A DNA stretch of 64,000 bases from a virus: positions 31,385-95,384 of IMG/VR virus record IMGVR_UViG_3300025410_000010. One strand, written 5' to 3'. Position 1 is the first letter of the stretch, and every line of letters begins with the position of its first letter. Below the pieces are notes generated by a model that did not search any database, was not told the origin of the DNA, and worked only from the letters and a program-made list of their open reading frames with translations. Position numbers and translations under genes: made by a program. Shown in pieces: positions 35,777-45,006 of the stretch.

Positions 35777-36604
35777 ATGATAATAAAATGGATAAACAAT
35801 CTGGGGTTAGATCGACAAATAAGATTAATACAATGGGGATGTCATATTTTATCTATTCCTACAGTAATATACGCCCTATGGAATCAAGAATGGCAATGGC
35901 TTTTAGTTTCAGTACTAGGGTGGATAATTTTTGGTGGTATTAGTATTGTTGTAGTATTACACAGATTAATTTGTCATAGATCATATAAGACTTGGCCTTG
36001 GTTAGAAACAATTTTTACATATATGACAATTCCTTCTACAGTTGGCCCAACAATAGCATGGGTAGCATTGCATAGATACCATCATAGATGCTCTGATACT
36101 GAACGCGATCCACATTCTCCTCTTATTAATGGAAAATTTAATTTTCCACAAGCATTAAATGTTTGGTTAGGGTGGGATTGGAAAGTGAGTACTATTCCTA
36201 TTTCTTTTGGTAGAGATTTATTAAAAAATCCTAGACATAGATTCATTTATGATCATTATTGGAAAATGATGTTTGCTTGGTGGATATTTTTAATTATTAT
36301 AAGTCCTAAGCTTTGGTTATTTCTTTATGTTGTTCCGACTAGTTGGAGTCTTAACTCATTAGGGTGGTTAAATGTAGTTGGGCATTGGCATGGTTATCGT
36401 AGTTATGATATTAAAGATAATAGTACTAATAGTTGGTTAGCAAACATAATTGCGTTCGGCGATGGATGGCATAATACACATCATGCAAGACCAGACAAAT
36501 GGCATTTAAAAGAAAATTGGTGGGAATGGGATCCCGCTGGTGATTTTATTAAACTTATTAAGATAAGTGATAAAGACGAAAAGCGATATGGTAATTACGG
36601 ATGA
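35777..36604 (+). CDS. Fatty acid desaturase (delta-9 acyl-lipid type), 275 aa
   Basis: The ATG at 35777 is chosen; three His boxes are visible: HRLICH (residues 64-69), HRYHH (residues 101-105) and HNTHH (about 240), which bind the two irons of membrane desaturases. Membrane segments lie at about 20-60 and 170-200. The family adds a double bond to acyl chains at low temperature in bacteria. A phage copy could adjust host membranes. It is divergent from the gene at 34915, with 16 bases between the start codons. Confidence 0.88.
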   Translation: MIIKWINNLGLDRQIRLIQWGCHILSIPTVIYALWNQEWQWLLVSVLGWIIFGGISIVVVLHRLICHRSYKTWPWLETIFTYMTIPSTVGPTIAWVALHRYHHRCSDTERDPHSPLINGKFNFPQALNVWLGWDWKVSTIPISFGRDLLKNPRHRFIYDHYWKMMFAWWIFLIIISPKLWLFLYVVPTSWSLNSLGWLNVVGHWHGYRSYDIKDNSTNSWLANIIAFGDGWHNTHHARPDKWHLKENWWEWDPAGDFIKLIKISDKDEKRYGNYG

Positions 36605-37410
36605 AATATGCTGTAGTAACAACTTTTCATAAAGCCGGTTACGATCTTTATGGAAAGAGAATGATACAAACATTTATTCGTAATTGGCCTAAAGAAATAA
36701 CTTTATATGTTTATCATCAAGATGTTATTCCAACTGAAACTGCTTCTAATATTGTTTACAGAGATTTAAATTCAGTTAATGAATTAACATCTTTTAAAAG
36801 AAAATGGAAAAATGATCCTAAGGCTAGAGGATGGACTAACGACAGTACTAAGCAGCATAACGATAAAAGAAAGAAAGAAGGATTTAAGTGGGATGCGATT
36901 AGGTTTGCTCATAAGGTATATAGTATTTTTCATTGTGTTCGAAATTGTGATGTTGATACGATCTTTTGGATGGATGCAGATAATGTTTGTCACAGTCCTA
37001 TTACTATTGATTTTATTTCTAGAATGGCACCTAGTAGCATTGATATTGGCTATTTAGGACGTAAGAACAAATACAGTGAATGTGGTCTTTATAGTCTAAA
37101 TCTTCGTAGTGAAAAAGTTCAACAATTCTTAAAGGAGTTTCAACATGTATATGACGATGCTGAAAATGGTATCTTTACTATGCGTGAGTGGCATGATAGT
37201 TTTGTATTTGATGAAGTACGGTCTCGTATCTCTAATCTCAAAGAGTATAATTGGAGCGATGGGATTATTTCTGGGGAAGGGCATCCTTTAATTAATTGTG
37301 AATGGGGTGCTTACTTGGATCACCTCAAAGGTGACGAACGAAAGAGATTAGGTAAGAGTAAAACGCCAGATTTAAAAATGATTAGAACTGAATCTTATTG
37401 GCGTAGATAA
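36601..37410 (+). CDS. GT-A fold glycosyltransferase, 269 aa
   Basis: KYAVVTTFHKAGYDLYGKRM, FIRNWPKEITLYVYHQDVIP, DVDTIFWMDADNVCHSPITI carry the N-terminal Rossmann-like half and the DxD metal motif (DAD, about residue 123). CGLYSLNLRSEK and HDSFVFDEVRS complete the fold. It overlaps the desaturase stop by four bases. Like enzymes act on lipopolysaccharide or capsule; the substrate is unknown. A + strand gene between two - strand groups. Confidence 0.75.
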   Translation: MKYAVVTTFHKAGYDLYGKRMIQTFIRNWPKEITLYVYHQDVIPTETASNIVYRDLNSVNELTSFKRKWKNDPKARGWTNDSTKQHNDKRKKEGFKWDAIRFAHKVYSIFHCVRNCDVDTIFWMDADNVCHSPITIDFISRMAPSSIDIGYLGRKNKYSECGLYSLNLRSEKVQQFLKEFQHVYDDAENGIFTMREWHDSFVFDEVRSRISNLKEYNWSDGIISGEGHPLINCEWGAYLDHLKGDERKRLGKSKTPDLKMIRTESYWRR

Positions 37411-38315
37411 TTACGCATATGTCTCCAAGTATCTCCACGTATTAAATCTACATCATTCCAGTGACATTGTGCTAATCTTTGTACCCAATCTTTCCTCTCT
37501 GGCATTAATGGGTTTTCGATATCAATTAAATTTAAATTAGATACGCTAGTTGATTGGCTATAAGAAGGATCTAATACAAAACTTGGAACACCTTCAATAA
37601 TACTTGCTACACTCGGACTGCTATTATAAACAACAGATGCCCAAGCATTATTTAGATCATCAATAATATTTTTTTTATTACTTAAAGTTACATTAGGTCC
37701 AATAAGTTGTCTCGAATATTCTAAAGCCTTTTTATCTCCGGGATGTGTACGAGCAACAATAGGACGATCTGTATATTTTCTTATTTTTTTAACGGTATCT
37801 ATAAAGAAATCAACAACAGTCATACCCTTCATACTCCACCCCCCGTTACGTTGTAAACATATTAAAATATGATTACCATTGTTTCTCCAAGGTTTTAATC
37901 TTATTCCTAAATCTGTTTGAATTTTATTCCATCTTTTAGGATCAGGACTATTATTACAATACTCTCCTGTATTGGGAAATATACCATCATAACTATATCT
38001 CAAATATCCTTTAGTATTCCCAGGATCTCTATATAAAAAAAGATTACTATCAATTATTATAGTTCTATTCTTATTAAATTTTTGAAAATCTAATACATCT
38101 TTACGAAATTGCAGATGAGGGGCATTCTTACCATCTTCGTGAACAAACCCCTGTATAACAGCAACATCTGCTTTTATTAACTTAGTATCGTTACTTAAAA
38201 TACCAGTATCTCCAGCAATTTGTACTCCAGAGATAAAATTTGTTAATGCTCTAGGTTTTTCTAAATTATTATTACTAGCAGGTATTCCTCGTAAATATGA
38301 GACAACAGTAATCAT
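37395..38315 (-). CDS. Surface-glycan-type transferase, 306 aa, second of three related
   Basis: Same C-terminal pattern as the gene at 34915: DRPIVARTHPGDKK, DDLNNAWASVVYNSSPSVAS, IIEGVPSFVLDPSYSQSTSV, NLNLIDIENPLMPERKDW. The N-terminal half differs. It overlaps the GT-A gene at its 3' end (convergent) and the next gene by one base. Confidence 0.65.
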   Translation of the reverse strand: MITVVSYLRGIPASNNNLEKPRALTNFISGVQIAGDTGILSNDTKLIKADVAVIQGFVHEDGKNAPHLQFRKDVLDFQKFNKNRTIIIDSNLFLYRDPGNTKGYLRYSYDGIFPNTGEYCNNSPDPKRWNKIQTDLGIRLKPWRNNGNHILICLQRNGGWSMKGMTVVDFFIDTVKKIRKYTDRPIVARTHPGDKKALEYSRQLIGPNVTLSNKKNIIDDLNNAWASVVYNSSPSVASIIEGVPSFVLDPSYSQSTSVSNLNLIDIENPLMPERKDWVQRLAQCHWNDVDLIRGDTWRHMRNYLRQ

Positions 38316-39811
38316 TATGAATACTTGTTCAATATTTTCCAGGCAGTCCCGTCACCTAGTTCATCAACATGAAATTGTCCGTAAGCAAGATAACAACACC
38401 ATTTATGTACTAAATCTGGATCAGGATAATATGGTGTTTCTACTTTTGATAAGTCTGTTGAACACATGGAACTAGCAGCATTGGGTGCAAGAGTGAATGC
38501 TGGAATTCCATAAGCAACTGCTTCAACTGCTGCAATAGAATTATAAGTTACGAGAGCAAACACATCATCTTTATCCATTTGATCGTATATTGTAAAATAC
38601 TGTGCTCTTTCAATTCTTGTTTCTGGTTTATTTCTAACAATTATAGGTCTATCAGTGTATTGTCTTAAAGTCTCAATAGTAGTATCAATCCACTCTTGGG
38701 CGTTAATTTCATAAAACTTACAAGGTTTATCAGAAGGTGTTACTAGTAGTATACTTCTACCATCTTTCTTCCAATTAGGCCATTTTAGTTTAGGAAATTC
38801 TTTTTGTAAACGTTCCCAACGATTAGATGGTCTATCTTGAACTTCTCCAATATGTTGTACATTATTTTTAACAATGCGATGCCATCTTTTAAATGCTTTA
38901 GGATTACTTTCTGTAGCATAATTAGCAAAATAACCAGTATCCATAAAGTAGAATAATCTATTTGTTTCCCAACACTTATGTATTAATTTTCTTTTTTGTA
39001 TTCCTCTAAAGGCTATCGGAACTGAGAGATTTTCATTGAAGTTAAAATCGTTTCGTATAACTTCTCCTCCTGAACCATCAGAAAAAAGTTCTAGAACACC
39101 ATTACCTTCTCCCATTGTATAAAAATTAGGTTTCATCATATTAGTTAATTCCTTAACCCAAACATTCTTATATTCGCAATTACGATAATTTTTAAACCAA
39201 GGACCACCTAATGTATGATGAATACCGATAGGCTTTCCATCTTTAGGTTCTTGATATACTCCAACTAACCAATTCCATTCATGACTAAATTCACCAATCT
39301 CATGATCTTCTAGCCAAGCAAATCGATGTAAATATGCACCTGTTATCTCAGGATCATTAACTAATTCAGGTGTTAATTTAGCGTTACTTGGATGTCCACA
39401 ATTGATTAACATAACCGAACTCCAATTTTTTCTTGGATAAACAGTTTGTTCTTTACCATCCATTTTAACTTTTTCTTTAACATCATAATTATGTTTAACA
39501 CACATAATAGCATATTGATCATCTGCTAAATCAAAAAGTTTTTGTACATCTTCTAAAAATATAATGTCGCAATCGGTGAACATTGCCCAGCCTTGATAAT
39601 TCATAATTGCTGGAATTAAGTATCTTGTAAATGTAAATTCTGTACTTGATAAAGGATCTACTGGACGAGAATATAACCCAACAGTTCTCAAATCTTCTTG
39701 AACTAAAGGAACAACATCGGCATTGGGTGATCTAGAAATAATACTATATTCACTAACTTGATAGGCAATATCTTCTCTAGGATCCCATCCTATAAAAACT
39801 TTATTCTTCAT
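38315..39811 (-). CDS. Two-domain glycosyltransferase fusion, 498 aa
   Basis: Residues 1-230 form a GT-A domain: KVFIGWDPREDIAYQVSEYS, ISRSPNADVVPLVQ, WAMFTDCDIIFLEDV with its DxD motif (DCD). Residues 330-498 repeat the C-terminal domain of the two preceding genes: DRPIIVRNKPETRIE, VTYNSIAAVEAVAYGIPAFT, LSKVETPYYPDPDLVHKW. A fusion of two activities on one chain. A perfect late promoter lies at 39836-39843. Confidence 0.75.
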   Translation of the reverse strand: MKNKVFIGWDPREDIAYQVSEYSIISRSPNADVVPLVQEDLRTVGLYSRPVDPLSSTEFTFTRYLIPAIMNYQGWAMFTDCDIIFLEDVQKLFDLADDQYAIMCVKHNYDVKEKVKMDGKEQTVYPRKNWSSVMLINCGHPSNAKLTPELVNDPEITGAYLHRFAWLEDHEIGEFSHEWNWLVGVYQEPKDGKPIGIHHTLGGPWFKNYRNCEYKNVWVKELTNMMKPNFYTMGEGNGVLELFSDGSGGEVIRNDFNFNENLSVPIAFRGIQKRKLIHKCWETNRLFYFMDTGYFANYATESNPKAFKRWHRIVKNNVQHIGEVQDRPSNRWERLQKEFPKLKWPNWKKDGRSILLVTPSDKPCKFYEINAQEWIDTTIETLRQYTDRPIIVRNKPETRIERAQYFTIYDQMDKDDVFALVTYNSIAAVEAVAYGIPAFTLAPNAASSMCSTDLSKVETPYYPDPDLVHKWCCYLAYGQFHVDELGDGTAWKILNKYS

Positions 39812-39835
39812 TATTATTCTCGCATTATATGCGTC

Positions 39836-39843
39836 TATTTATA
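39836..39843 (-). promoter_or_regulatory. T4-type late promoter
   Basis: Minus strand TATAAATA; its TAA is the stop codon of uvsY. CGCATATAATGCG follows, a small hairpin in the leader of the gene at 39811. Confidence 0.75.
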
Positions 39844-40294
39844 ATGAAGCATCTTCCATGCCTGCTACCCTGAGTTTTATCACATTAGTTAATTGCCACT
39901 GCTTAATATCTAGTGATTTTAAGACTCCTAGCCATTTATTACGTAACAAAGCAAATTCATTGATAATCTTTTCATAATCACAAACGTCTTCTTCACCGTC
40001 AACATATTTTTCTACGTCACGACTGCTGAGTGCTCTCTGATAATTTTCTAAATATTTTCTAAAAAATTGACTTCTAATTTTTCTTAATTCGATATTAAGG
40101 TATTCCAAGATTGCTTCTAATTCCTGTAACTGTGCGTATCGTAGTTCTACAATACCGGGCATGTTAGCAGAAGCCTTCTCAATATTTCCTGATATCTTTA
40201 CTTCTTTACGAGCATCTAATAACTCTGCTTCGAAGTATGCCATTGCATCAGGAAGATTTCCTATATCTTTGCTAACCTTGGAATACCAACTCAT
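39839..40294 (-). CDS. uvsY: UvsY recombination mediator, 151 aa
   Basis: Helical, mixed charge, with LRYAQLQELEAILEYLNIEL, RKIRSQFFRKYLENYQRALS, SRDVEKYVDGEEDVCDYEKI and FALLRNKWLGVLKSLDIKQW. This matches the length (137 in T4) and the order of UvsY, the hexameric protein that loads UvsX on gp32-coated DNA. It is three bases after the gene at 40298 and close to uvsX, as expected. Confidence 0.85.
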   Translation of the reverse strand: MSWYSKVSKDIGNLPDAMAYFEAELLDARKEVKISGNIEKASANMPGIVELRYAQLQELEAILEYLNIELRKIRSQFFRKYLENYQRALSSRDVEKYVDGEEDVCDYEKIINEFALLRNKWLGVLKSLDIKQWQLTNVIKLRVAGMEDASL

Positions 40295-40297
40295 ATA

Positions 40298-40534
40298 TCA
40301 CTCATTGTCATAATCGTTATAGTTGTCTTCTTCTTCATAAGGATTAATATCTAATAAGTCTTTTATAGCATCATCTAAGTCATCATCGTGACCTATAACA
40401 TGTTGTAAATCACGATCACTTGCTCCGTGGTCGCTCACTAATTGAACATATTTTTCTGCTATTACTGGTCTTTGTTTCTTATCGGTATAATCCTTGAATA
40501 AGTCCCACATCTCTACAATTAATGATTCATTCAT
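40298..40534 (-). CDS. Small acidic protein between uvsX and uvsY, 78 aa
   Basis: NESLIVEMWDLFKDYTDKKQ, RPVIAEKYVQLVSDHGASDR and DDDLDDAIKDLLDINPYEEE. Strongly acidic, as are the recombination proteins it lies between. I recall the same small protein beside uvsX in cyanophages. It overlaps the uvsX end by eight bases. Perhaps it regulates UvsX or gp32; not shown. Confidence 0.7.
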   Translation of the reverse strand: MNESLIVEMWDLFKDYTDKKQRPVIAEKYVQLVSDHGASDRDLQHVIGHDDDLDDAIKDLLDINPYEEEDNYNDYDNE

Positions 40535-41615
40535 TTACAGTTTCCTCAGTTTGTTCTAAGACAACCATTTCTTCATCGACTGATTCTTCGACAGTCTTCT
40601 TCGGCTGTAAATGTATATAGTCTTCCATTACAAAATTTAACAGATCACTTTTCCACTGCTTACGGTATTCTAAATGTTCTTTACCTTTTGAATCTATATA
40701 CTTTAGTCGGTTGCCTTGTTGTGTAATTATACCTTTCTTCTCGAATAGGTCTAGAATTCCTGAGTGAGGATCCATACCAGTGTCATAAGGGATCTTAATC
40801 TGTACACCTTCAAAAGGTTTAGCATAACGTGTCTTCATGATCTTACATGAGGCACGAATACCATTTACCTCACTAACCTTATTACCGTCTTCATCTTCTT
40901 TTAACTTTAATTTACGCATCGCAACAACAATCGAACTTGCGTAGATAAAGCCTTGACCACCACTGATCTTATCGTCTGGATCAAACATATCTTGTGAAGC
41001 ATATGTATGATTAGTCGCTACAAGTCCAACATTATAATTGCCAAACATATTAACACAATTACGAACAAGAGCAGTAAGAGCCTTTGGCTTTCTACCCATA
41101 TCACCTTTTAAGTCACCTGCTTCAAACTGATTAATATCTGTAGGTGTAAGCAACATACCAAGTGAGTCAACTACAAAAAGAACCTTTGGACGTTCTTCTT
41201 CTGCCATTACTTTATATTCCTTCATAAACTCATGAATAGTTTTAGCAACATCGTCGATCATTGCCATATTAAGTTTAAGAAGTTTTTCTTCACTAGTATC
41301 AACACCTAAAGCATGTAACCATGATTCATCTAATGCGTTCTCACTATCAATTAGAACAACATAAATTCCTTGTTCCTGTGCATTCTTAACTATGTTACCA
41401 GAGCAAATATAACTCTTACCGGCACCTGACTCACCAGCAAATACTGTAACCTTACCGAGAGGAATACCTTTGTAAAAATCACCGCTAATCAAATAGTTAA
41501 GAGCAAAGTTACCTGTTGAAACCCAATCTGTTGGATCATTAAAGCCTACACCTAAACCGTCAATACTCTTTGTTAGAGTTTTTCTAAATTTTGTTATGTC
41601 AAAAGTCTTAGCCAT
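40527..41615 (-). CDS. uvsX: UvsX RecA-like recombinase, 362 aa
   Basis: RecA-fold strand-exchange protein. Walker A GESGAGKSYICSGN (about residue 60), Walker B LFVVDSLGMLLTP (about 145), then DINQFEAGDLKGDMG and VATNHTYASQDMF, and the SGGQGFIYASSIVV of motif 4a. Length is close to T4 UvsX (391). AGGAGAATTC precedes the ATG. It follows gp32 after a terminator. Confidence 0.93.
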   Translation of the reverse strand: MAKTFDITKFRKTLTKSIDGLGVGFNDPTDWVSTGNFALNYLISGDFYKGIPLGKVTVFAGESGAGKSYICSGNIVKNAQEQGIYVVLIDSENALDESWLHALGVDTSEEKLLKLNMAMIDDVAKTIHEFMKEYKVMAEEERPKVLFVVDSLGMLLTPTDINQFEAGDLKGDMGRKPKALTALVRNCVNMFGNYNVGLVATNHTYASQDMFDPDDKISGGQGFIYASSIVVAMRKLKLKEDEDGNKVSEVNGIRASCKIMKTRYAKPFEGVQIKIPYDTGMDPHSGILDLFEKKGIITQQGNRLKYIDSKGKEHLEYRKQWKSDLLNFVMEDYIHLQPKKTVEESVDEEMVVLEQTEETVNE

Positions 41616-41631
41616 GAGAATTCTCCTAAAG

Positions 41632-41656
41632 AAAAATGGGGGAGATTAACTCCCCC
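41632..41656 (-). terminator. Rho-independent terminator after gp32
   Basis: Minus strand GGGGGAG, loop TTAAT, CTCCCCC, then ATTTTT. It ends or attenuates the gp32 transcript just before the uvsX start, so gp32 can be made in excess. Confidence 0.8.
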
Positions 41657-41662
41657 TTGTTA

Positions 41663-42643
41663 TCAGTTCTTGTTTTGACGTGCGCGAATCATAGAAAGGA
41701 TATCTTGTGCCTTGCTATCTCCGCTTGTGCTTTTTGTTTCAGGAGCCTTAGGAGCAGCCTTTGCTACTGCCTTTGGCTCATCATCAAAAGGGGCGTCCTC
41801 ATCCTCCACTGGAGCAGCCTTAGCGGCTGATCTTGTGTTTGGATCGCCTGTTGCTGCACTCATACCACTTGGACGATAATATTGACTCCACTTCTCAGCA
41901 TCAAATGCCTCACCATCAACAGATGCTTCAAACATCTCTTTAATGACTTTAAGTTCAACATCAGTTGGCTTCTTTGGCAAATAATCATTTAACTTAAACA
42001 AACCATGTGCCTTAACAGCATTCTGTTCATCTTCAGTTAAAGCACGTTCACGACGTGACCATTTGGAAGCACCGTAGTCAGCATATCCACCCTTTGATCC
42101 TTTGCTGATACGGAAGTCAACACCGTGGACATAATCTGTCGGAAGATCTTCCATCTCTGGATCAAGTAATGCTGCACGAACAATTTGGAATATCTGAGGA
42201 CCAATGATAAATCTACGAATTGGATTCTCAGGTGTAGTTTCTTCTTTAAGAGGATCATCAGTAACTAGACCTTGGAAGAGATACGAACGCTTCTTCCAAT
42301 ACTTACGACCCATATCTTCAAGGCTCTTGTCCTTGAACCAACCACGCACTTCACTTAGAATTGGGCAAGTCTCACCCCACATTTCAACGCATGGAACTTG
42401 TACCTGTACAGGCTTAGAGTCTCCACCTTTTACACCTTGGAATGGAAGTTTAATCATCGCACGTTCAACCCAGAAAAATGTATTATCGGGATTGCCATCT
42501 GGGAGGAATCTAACTACTGCTTCCTCGCCTTCCTTAAGGTTCCAGAACGGATAAATTCCGTTATCTCCGCCACCTTGTGAATTGCCTGATGATTTAGTTT
42601 CTTGCTCGCGAAGTTTTGCGCGAATTTCTGCTAATGATGCCAT
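41663..42643 (-). CDS. 32: gp32-like single-stranded DNA binding protein, 326 aa
   Basis: Start ASLAEIRAKLREQE-like basic N-terminus (B domain, cooperativity), FWNLKEGEEAVVRFLPDG-type OB fold core, CVEMWGETCPILSEV region that holds zinc ligands in gp32, and an acidic C-terminal tail (residues 270-326) used for protein contacts. It protects replication and recombination intermediates. AAGGAGATAGGC precedes the ATG. Two promoters and an inverted repeat lie upstream. Confidence 0.9.
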   Translation of the reverse strand: MASLAEIRAKLREQETKSSGNSQGGGDNGIYPFWNLKEGEEAVVRFLPDGNPDNTFFWVERAMIKLPFQGVKGGDSKPVQVQVPCVEMWGETCPILSEVRGWFKDKSLEDMGRKYWKKRSYLFQGLVTDDPLKEETTPENPIRRFIIGPQIFQIVRAALLDPEMEDLPTDYVHGVDFRISKGSKGGYADYGASKWSRRERALTEDEQNAVKAHGLFKLNDYLPKKPTDVELKVIKEMFEASVDGEAFDAEKWSQYYRPSGMSAATGDPNTRSAAKAAPVEDEDAPFDDEPKAVAKAAPKAPETKSTSGDSKAQDILSMIRARQNKN

Positions 42644-42683
42644 TGCCTATCTCCTTTATAAAATGCCTTGGCTGTGCCTAAAA

Positions 42684-42707
42684 TAAAACTGCACTATATT
42701 ACTATAA
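42684..42707 (-). repeat. Inverted repeat in the gp32 leader
   Basis: Near 42688-42712 the minus strand reads CTGCATTATAG, TAA, TATAGTGCAG: two arms of about ten bases. It covers the -10 box of the gp32 promoter, so it could be an operator or a translational control hairpin. Confidence 0.5.
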
Positions 42708-42730
42708 TGCAGTTCTATTTATCATGTCAA
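42702..42730 (-). promoter_or_regulatory. sigma70-like promoter of gp32
   Basis: Minus strand TTGACA (42730-42725), 17 bases, TTATAG (42707-42702). A late promoter is inside its spacer. Confidence 0.7.
42716..42723 (-). promoter_or_regulatory. T4-type late promoter of gp32
   Basis: Minus strand GATAAATA, lying within the spacer of the early promoter. This lets gp32 be made both early and late. Confidence 0.65.
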
Positions 42731-42747
42731 TATATATTTTGATATTT

Positions 42748-44991
42748 TTAACTTACGCCTGCTAACTTACGCATACGCATTATATTTTCGTCAAAGCTCT
42801 GTTTTAAATGTTCAATTACCGATTGGGCAACTGGAACTGCTCTTTCACCAAATTTCTTTTCGACGCTTGAAAGGACACCAGTTTCACCACGTGGAAAGTT
42901 TCCAGTATGGCTATCATATAGGCTCTTAACAAAGTCTTCGACTTCATTTATTGGTTGTTCCTTTTCTTCTTTTGGAACTTCCATTTCACTTTCTTCTGGT
43001 GCCTTTTTAACGGGCATCTTTATGCCCTTGACCTCTAATTCACTCATAATGTCAGGAGCATGTTCCTGGATCCACGCAACAATCATTTGTCTTGCATCAC
43101 CAGCAGCATCTTCCTGACTCATTTCCATAAACTGTTTAAACAAGTTGCCGTCATCTATGATACCGCGCAAACTTTCAATTGCATTTACTCCGTTTGTCCC
43201 TACTGGGAATTCGTCACTCATTAATTGATTTAGTTCACCTAGTGCCCTTGCTTTGACGTCTTGATCTGTACTTAATATATCACTTTTTTCATGTATTGTT
43301 GCGTCTAAAAGACTTTCGTATTCACTGACAGGGTCAACCTTTTCCCCCTGCATTGGTCTTTGTTGTACTGTACCGCCTAACATACCTTCGAGTTCTTCGA
43401 ATGAGGTGCTCTCTGCTGAGAACATCGGTACGTACTTTGCCTTCTTCAACATAGCACTAATCATGCTGTTGACTTCTTGACGTTCTTGCTTTGACATTTC
43501 ACTGTAAGCATCTGCTATACGAGAAAGTATTAAAGAAAGTTTATCGTCTTTAACATGCTTTGAAAGATGGTCAATAAATAGACCAATCTTTGTTACTGGG
43601 TTACCTGCATGTGTTTCAGCAGTTCCCATACGAGCCTGAAGTAAGCCTAAACGTGCCTGTGCCTTCTCGAGACCATATTGCATCTTTTTATCTTTTGGAT
43701 TATCTGCAACACCTCTCTCGTAATCTTTAATTTCAGCATGAACTTTGTCCATAGCCTTCTGTATTGATACTTTATCAAATGGTTCAATTCTTACTTCACC
43801 CATTCCTTTGAGTGCCATATGCAAGTCACCAACGTCATCACCAGCACGACCCATAAATGGAATCTTACCAATTGGCTCAGCAGCAGCATCTGCATCTGTT
43901 GGTTCATCTGCTTTCTTAATATTAGCAGGAGCAGCCTTTGCCTTAGGTGCTTCTTCTACTGAACTGGATGTTGAAAGCATCTTACCAATTTCAGCAATAC
44001 CACCTTCTGTAACAGTTTCTTCACCAATTAAATCGCTAATGTATGGGAATAAATCAACAAGTTCTTCATTGAACTGTTGAATTGTAAATCTATTCTTTAA
44101 TGCTTCAAGTGTAGCATCATCCAATGCTGCCTTTTTATATTCTGTAAAGTTTTCTTTAATTGCTTCATAACCGCTTTGTTTCTGAAGACGCTCAATAACT
44201 TTCTTAAGATTTACTGTCTTATCTTTAGCAGCAGATGCAATATTTGTAAGTTCGCTGTTTTCAAGGAAAGCATTTCTATGCATTAAATTGTTAAACTTAC
44301 GAAGATTATAAACTTGTTCACTGAGCCCTACAATATACTGTCCAAAGTTATCATATGGATTTCCGCCATTAGCAACGTGTCTCATCATTGCTCTAGCACC
44401 GCTTAGATGATTAAATGGGTAACGGAATCTTTCTCCAACAGCATTTTCTACATAAATGCTATCAATATTTCTTGTGCGGCTATTAGCACTACCTTCGTCT
44501 ACTTTTTGTGAATGTCTAATAATTATTCTAGCATTTTCAAGTTTTTGATAACTTGATTTTGTTGAACCGTAAAGGGATGATTCAGTCATTTTGTCTTCCT
44601 CAGATTTTCTTGGGCTTGCTTCTGCCGACATTTTTTCATAATCTCGTTTATCTAAATTCTTCTTAGTTATGTCAGTTGGTTCAAAAGCCATTAATCTCTT
44701 TTTAGCAAATAATCTCATATTCTTGAGAAAATCAAACCATTTCTGCTTAACTACATTATCTTGACTTTGTAAAATATCATTACTATAGAAAAGTTTTAAT
44801 ACACCATCCTCAGCAATCGATATACTTACTGACGCAATTTTCTCACCATTAACAACAAAATCAAAATCAAAGAATACAGCCTCTTTAGGATCAACCGTAG
44901 ATTCTCCATCAGCGTTACCTAGTTTAATGCTAGGGAACCTGCTCTTCAAAGTCAAAAAAAGGTCACTACCTGTTATATCAGCGGCTGGCAT
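42748..44991 (-). CDS. Large probable virion-associated protein, 747 aa
   Basis: A multidomain hydrophilic protein. The start (DLFLTLKSRFPSIKLGNADG) and a domain at residues 145-230 (ARIIIRHSQKVDEGSANSRT, VGERFRYPFNHLSGARAMMR) are of a type I associate with structural proteins of T4-like aquatic phages. The middle has Ala/Pro-rich linkers (VEEAPKAKAAPANIKKAD) and helices; the C-terminus is helical. It sits between gp32 and gp17 and has a late promoter. I infer a role in the head or in DNA packaging. Confidence 0.6.
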   Translation of the reverse strand: MPAADITGSDLFLTLKSRFPSIKLGNADGESTVDPKEAVFFDFDFVVNGEKIASVSISIAEDGVLKLFYSNDILQSQDNVVKQKWFDFLKNMRLFAKKRLMAFEPTDITKKNLDKRDYEKMSAEASPRKSEEDKMTESSLYGSTKSSYQKLENARIIIRHSQKVDEGSANSRTRNIDSIYVENAVGERFRYPFNHLSGARAMMRHVANGGNPYDNFGQYIVGLSEQVYNLRKFNNLMHRNAFLENSELTNIASAAKDKTVNLKKVIERLQKQSGYEAIKENFTEYKKAALDDATLEALKNRFTIQQFNEELVDLFPYISDLIGEETVTEGGIAEIGKMLSTSSSVEEAPKAKAAPANIKKADEPTDADAAAEPIGKIPFMGRAGDDVGDLHMALKGMGEVRIEPFDKVSIQKAMDKVHAEIKDYERGVADNPKDKKMQYGLEKAQARLGLLQARMGTAETHAGNPVTKIGLFIDHLSKHVKDDKLSLILSRIADAYSEMSKQERQEVNSMISAMLKKAKYVPMFSAESTSFEELEGMLGGTVQQRPMQGEKVDPVSEYESLLDATIHEKSDILSTDQDVKARALGELNQLMSDEFPVGTNGVNAIESLRGIIDDGNLFKQFMEMSQEDAAGDARQMIVAWIQEHAPDIMSELEVKGIKMPVKKAPEESEMEVPKEEKEQPINEVEDFVKSLYDSHTGNFPRGETGVLSSVEKKFGERAVPVAQSVIEHLKQSFDENIMRMRKLAGVS

Positions 44992-44998
44992 AGTATGT

Positions 44999-45006
44999 TA
45001 TTTATC
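44999..45006 (-). promoter_or_regulatory. T4-type late promoter
   Basis: Minus strand GATAAATA, overlapping the gp17 stop codon and seven bases before the ATG at 44991. Confidence 0.65.
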
